DNA of 64,000 nucleotides from Cymbidium sinense. Lineage: Eukaryota; Streptophyta; Magnoliopsida; Asparagales; Orchidaceae. The DNA is taken from assembly GCA_021442155.1 (NCBI GenBank), contig CM038221.1, positions 25,791,906 through 25,855,905 on the forward strand, written 5' to 3'. Below, one piece after another: positions 59,707 to 64,000 of the stretch (its first letter is position 1; each line of letters begins with the position of its first letter). Under the pieces are notes generated by a model. The model made no database searches. It was not told where the DNA came from and worked only from the letters and a program-made list of their open reading frames with translations. Both the position numbers and the translations under genes were made by a program.

Positions 59707-62106
59707 AAAGTGGGGTCAATAAAAGGACCCCTAGTAGATGTGATGTAATAGATAGTGTAAACCACATGTATTGGCATTGATCAAACCAAAGCAAGTGGAT
59801 CCTAATAATAGCAAGCAAAAGTGCTTGGATTATGCTCAAAGCAAAGGTAAATGCAACACAGGTCACTAACTCACCTATCATGAACATGCATTTACGATAT
59901 TCCATGTAGGCCATAAGCTCAGTGAAATTTGTTGGAGATTAGATTTGGTAGAGAAAGAGGTGTCCCCTTTCAATGAGTTTATTTGAGAAGAGGTAAGGTT
60001 ATGTTCCCTGGGGACCAGCTTAAGTAGAGTTGTGTCAATGGCACTAGGGAGAGACCCCTAAGGATTGATTTGATAAGGTTGTGCCAAAGGCACTAGTGAG
60101 AGGCTCCCTAAGGGCTTACACATGTATCGAGGATATATAATGGTATATAAAGGCAACGTGGATTTGGAGGTCAGAATTCCGAGATATTTGGAGAGTGGAC
60201 CATATCAGTTTGTGATTAGTTGCACTAGGGAGGAGCCACTTGGGCCTTGGCTAGCCTTAGGATCACTAACTCAAAGGGATAGTTTACCTATCACTCGATA
60301 TATTCTATTCAAGCTAAAGGTTGATCATCAATTTATGATGGTTGATCTAAGAAGACATCGTTAGAGAATCACATCTTCCTAAGTGCAATCAACTACCATA
60401 GTGACTTACCAACCATGTAGTAAGTCAAGCTTGACTTAGAGCGACTACTAAGAGAGAGGCCATAGCCCAAGTAGGATGTGTAGATAAAAGGGGGCCACTA
60501 GGGCATCAGCCGTAATCCCTCCAATATATATAGGCCTTATTAGTTTGTGAAAGGCCACACTAAGGAATAGCCATGAATGTTTTGGCCTACCCTAGAATTA
60601 CTGACCCAACGGATAGGCTGCACATGTTTATAATGATGCTACCCAACCTAAGGGGCAAGTGTCATGAGAAGGACTATCCTAATCTAATAGTCACTCAGAA
60701 AAGGTGTCAAAACCACAAAAGCATTATTCATTCCCTAAATATACATGGACCCTGTCAGTTTATGTTGGGCCACAATAAGGAGGAGCCACAAGAGGCCTTG
60801 GCCTACCTTAGAATTACTAACCCAAAGGGATATGCTATGCTTCCATAAAATGGTGCTATCCGACCATAAGGGTGGGCTATTAGGAACTAGGAACTATCCA
60901 ATCTAGTTGTTTCATGAATCATACCTAAGTGGTGCCATGATGACTTTATCAAAATAGGTTTCCCAAAAGCGGGGCCACAAAGGCTTTATAAGCCGTCAAT
61001 ATGAGACAACCAACTCTAAAAGAAAGCATTCAATGACTCACATCTTCATGATAGGTGTTGCTGGTCGTGGTGACCTATTATTAGTTAAGCGATTGTCACT
61101 TAACTTATGGGTGTCCTTTAGTTCGCTATAATTAATCTAGGAAGAATGCATTGAGGAATCACATCTTCCTAGGTAGAACTGATCACTGGGGTAGCCTATT
61201 GTTGGTAGAATAGTACTGCTTGACCTAAAGCTACTACTTAGAAGAGGTTGTATAAGATTTATCCCTACTTGAAGTAGCCTAGGGAGGAGCCTCTAAAGGG
61301 GTTAATCTTAATACCTGAGCATATATATAGGAAAAGTGCCATGATGGATGTTCTCTTAACCTATGATGTCCTAATCCCTACTAAGAAAGGATGTCTCTTG
61401 GGTTCTCTTACACCTAACCTAGCTGTGCTAATCAAAATAAGATGGAACTTCTTTGCCACCTATTCTAATAGAACTAGAGAATTGATACAAATGGTGCCAC
61501 GAGGGGAGTTCTCTCAACATGAAAGTAATAAAGGTAGGCTACCGCTGAAGACACTCCTCCATTCTATGATGTCCTAATCCCTACTAAGAGAGGATGCCTC
61601 TTAGGTTCTCTTACATCTAACTTAGTTGTTCTAATTAAAATAAGATGCAAATTGGTTTCTCTCATACATATCTTAATAGCACTAGATAATGATGGGAATG
61701 GTGCTACGAAGGGCATTCTCTAGATCCATGATGTTCTAATATCTACAAGAAAATGAATCCTCTTAGGTTCTCTTACACCTAACATAGATGTGCTAATTGA
61801 AATAGGATGCCACTTGGATTCTCTCACACCTATCCAAATAGCACTAGAGAATGGACTCCTGGAGATGACTCCAGGTTCAGTTGCTATAGTCCTCGAAGGA
61901 TGGGACTTTAACAAAAGTGAGATAATTGATGCACATATATATTTTAATATTTCATATTCATTTACTTTATGCATGAATTTTAATATCAAAATATACTTTA
62001 TTGATAAAAATTAATTTTCAATAACAATCATGCATGATATTTCTTTGAATATATCTTGTTAATAGGAGCATTGGGTGTTTGCCCTTGTGGTTGATCAATT
62101 GATATG
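59707..62106 (-). mobile_element. E3: 3' noncoding region and pol end of a minus-strand element
   Basis: It starts AAAAGGACCCCTAGTAGATG, like the bases next to the E2 3' LTR (27705 onward), and ends at about 62040-62096 with text matching the end of E2 integrase (about 30230-30290). Between them are the same diverged repeats, with hairpins CTAGGAAGA/TCTTCCTAG (61137-61172, perfect 9-bp stem) and AGAAGA...TCTTCCTAAG (about 60348-60384). The frames at 60122-60364, 60573-60848, 61341-61577 and 61790-62014 are chance frames in this noncoding sequence. Confidence 0.7.
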
Positions 62107-63240
62107 TGTTGATCTCATTTTTAGAATGAGCTCTCAACCCTTCCATCTTAGGCATAGGACTCCTCTTATACATTAAGAGTTCTTTAGTCTTAAGACACTT
62201 CTAGTGAACACTTTACCTAACCCTAGAGACTTCGAAGAGTTAGCCATAGGAATAGGTTATGCCTTAGGGGTGTTAGGAAAATTTACATACCCTATAGCTT
62301 GAACCAAATCCTCACTTCCTTCTTTCAAGTCAAACTCCAAATTCAAATCAACCTTAAAGTCAAATCAACTTTAATTCCAAACCAAACCTTAACTCAATTC
62401 CAATGGATTTTCACAAATCATGAATCAATTCCAAATGATTGAATTCCATGATTGAAATCTAAATCCACAATCTTTCCTAAGTTACTTTGATTCTATCTTA
62501 TGGACTTAGCTCAAATCAAATCCAAATCAATTCAAATTCAATAGATTTTCTCATAACCCATTTATATTCACAAATATAAATGAAATATAAATTCAAATAT
62601 CCAAAATGAAAATCCAAACTCAAATCCAAATCTAATCAAAATCCAACCTATGCTTCTTCTAGTCAAATTCTTGAACTTAGCCAAATCAAACTCAAATCAA
62701 GCCAAACCCTTGATTTCTCTTCATGATTGAATCAATCCTTCAATCATGAATCCAAATATAAACACAAACTTGAATCATCAAGCCAAACTAAATTTAAAAC
62801 TCAAATCCAAATTCAACCAAAATTCAACCTAAGCCTTTCAAGTTAAATTCTTGAACTTAGCCAAATCAAACTCAAATCAAGCCAAACCCATGATTTTTCT
62901 TCATGATTCAATCAATCCTTCAATAATGAATCCAAATATAAACACAAACTTTAATCATTAAACCAAAACTAAATTCAAAACTCAAACCCAAGTCAAGCTC
63001 ATGTTCACCCTTTGAACTTGAAATTATCAAACAAATCAAAACCCATTTGACTCCAAATCACTTGCAAATGATTTATATTTCAATCATAAGTCTATATGTG
63101 AGTTCAATCAAACTTGATTCAAGCCTTGATCAAGTCAATTGACCCACTTAGGCTCACCTGACCCAAAGTGACCTAATGTACCTCTTATGAGCCAAATTCT
63201 AATCCTACCCAAATTGGATTGAACTAAGCCCACCTAAGGC
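62107..63240 (+). repeat. E4 LTR fragment (first 1.1 kb)
   Basis: It begins TGTTGATCTCATTTTTAGAA, the sense-strand LTR start, directly beside the E3 pol end, so E4 inserted there. It continues like L3 from 5844: the TCTTAAGACAC and GAGACTT phrases, two ~181-bp units (62710 and 62891 phrases) and the start of the TTGACC field (63120-63180). At about 63240, inside the phrase GGCTCACAT, it jumps to gag. Confidence 0.8.
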
Positions 63241-64000
63241 TCACATCCGGCTACAACCAAGATATCTACACCACCTATTGTGGCAAGTATGAGCTCTCCT
63301 ACTTGACCTTCTGCCCTAGTTTTGGTGCGGAAGGAATGGTGACCTCAAAGTATCGTGGTCATCCCATCACCACCACCACCTCAGTAGACTATATAGATTG
63401 CAGTAATAGAGGGAGGAGGAGATAGTGCAGTCATCCCCATGGCCATAGATCCTCCTAGGAGTACTACTCCATCCAAACCCAGTGACAGCCTGGAGAACCT
63501 ATCTTCTAGTGAGCGTAGGCCTTATAGGGTTAGCTCTCCAGTAGCAGAGGTCAGATGTCTATCAGTTCGTGACAGTGATCTTACTATTGGTCAGCCTCAA
63601 TCTTTTGTACCTATTCAGCTAGATCGTTTCCTAGATGACATTGTAGCTCAGTATCTAGTGGAGAAGCAGGAGAACTTAGGATATGCCTAGTCTGATTTAG
63701 AGGATGAAAAGATCAACTTTGATCCTAACGAAGATGATCTGTTAGAGGATTCAGTGAGAGTTCACATGGAAGACACCAAGGGTTCTCTTCTGCATGATCA
63801 GCAAACTTTGGAAGGTGATGTGGCCGAGCAATAAGACACGGCCTACTTGACCCAACTCCTCTATCAGCAGCTAAAGAAAAAAGATGAACAAATAGATAAG
63901 ATGGGAAGCAGCTTGAGGATTTGCTAGCAGCCATTTTAGCACTTCAGAACTAAGCACCGACAGCTCATCCTACTAAGTAGAGTCTAATCAGCTAGAGTTG
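63241..64000 (+). pseudogene. gag: E4 gag N-terminal region, runs off the right edge
   Basis: It aligns with the E2 gag N-terminal region (36260 down to about 35650). The best frame is 63439-63690, starting MAIDPPRSTTPSKPSDSLE, with SSERRPYRVSSPVAEVRCL, FVPIQLDRFLDDIVAQYLVE and a stop at 63688 (TAG where E2 has Trp, in GYDWSD). The same frame continues SDLEDEKINFDPNEDDLLEDSV, so only one change closes it; further stops follow near 63830 and 63925. It is joined to an LTR start by a deletion of about 10 kb measured on E2. The minus-strand frame at 63725-63934 is a shadow. Confidence 0.75.

Noticed and set aside
1..64000. tRNA, rRNA or other host RNA genes
   Set aside because: No tRNA-like or rRNA-like segment was noticed on either strand by reading; a tRNAscan-SE or Infernal run would be the proper test.

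Overview
This is a stretch of a large, repeat-rich plant nuclear genome. No host gene is recognisable. Every long open frame that can be assigned is retrotransposon debris, and no frame exceeds 121 codons. The sequence is AT-rich with few CpG. A truncated SINE has a 3' end resembling that of many angiosperm SINEs, so I infer a flowering plant; I cannot name the species.

Nearly all of the window is one family of giant Ty3/gypsy elements. The gag, protease, RT and integrase motifs, two successive RNase H regions, a reading frame upstream of gag and a length above 20 kb fit the Tat (Ogre-like) lineage. The LTRs are unusually long (6.4 to 8.2 kb) and read TGTTGACC...TCACCACA in the element's sense.

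The layout is nested. The oldest element, E0 (+ strand), lies in pieces: part of gag at 1839-2999, protease to RT at 18654-21283, RT to integrase at 47764-50345, a 3' noncoding region to about 52750, and a worn 3' LTR to about 59575. Three insertions break it. (1) An LTR whose 3' end is at 1838 and which runs off the left edge. (2) A solo LTR, L2 (3000-18653, - strand), flanked by gagtt/gagtc, itself split by a second solo LTR, L3 (5844-13272, + strand), flanked by catat on both sides, and carrying a 51-bp SINE remnant. (3) A complete but defective element, E2 (21284-47763, - strand, 26.5 kb), inserted in the RT gene of E0; the RT frame resumes after it. Right of E0 are two more fragments: the 3' part of a - strand element (E3, 59580-62106) and the deleted 5' part of a + strand element (E4, 62107-64000).

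E2 reads right to left: 5' LTR 47763-40177, leader, an extra frame plus gag (37361-34400), a protease remnant, RT (ending before the YxDD motif), integrase, a 2.5-kb 3' noncoding region, and 3' LTR 27704-21284. RT catalytic motif and both RNase H regions are missing.

The most interesting signal is in the noncoding parts of this family. The E2 leader holds about 20 tandem units (~75 bp) that form hairpins with a conserved 11-12 nt loop and stems that change in compensating ways. The 3' noncoding region of E0, E2 and E3 holds a second, unrelated family of recurring hairpins that also shows paired stem changes. The LTRs carry dense TTGACC/GGTCAA (W-box-core) fields, ~180-bp tandem units, a conserved long inverted repeat, a GAA-rich tract and a TATAAGG candidate promoter.
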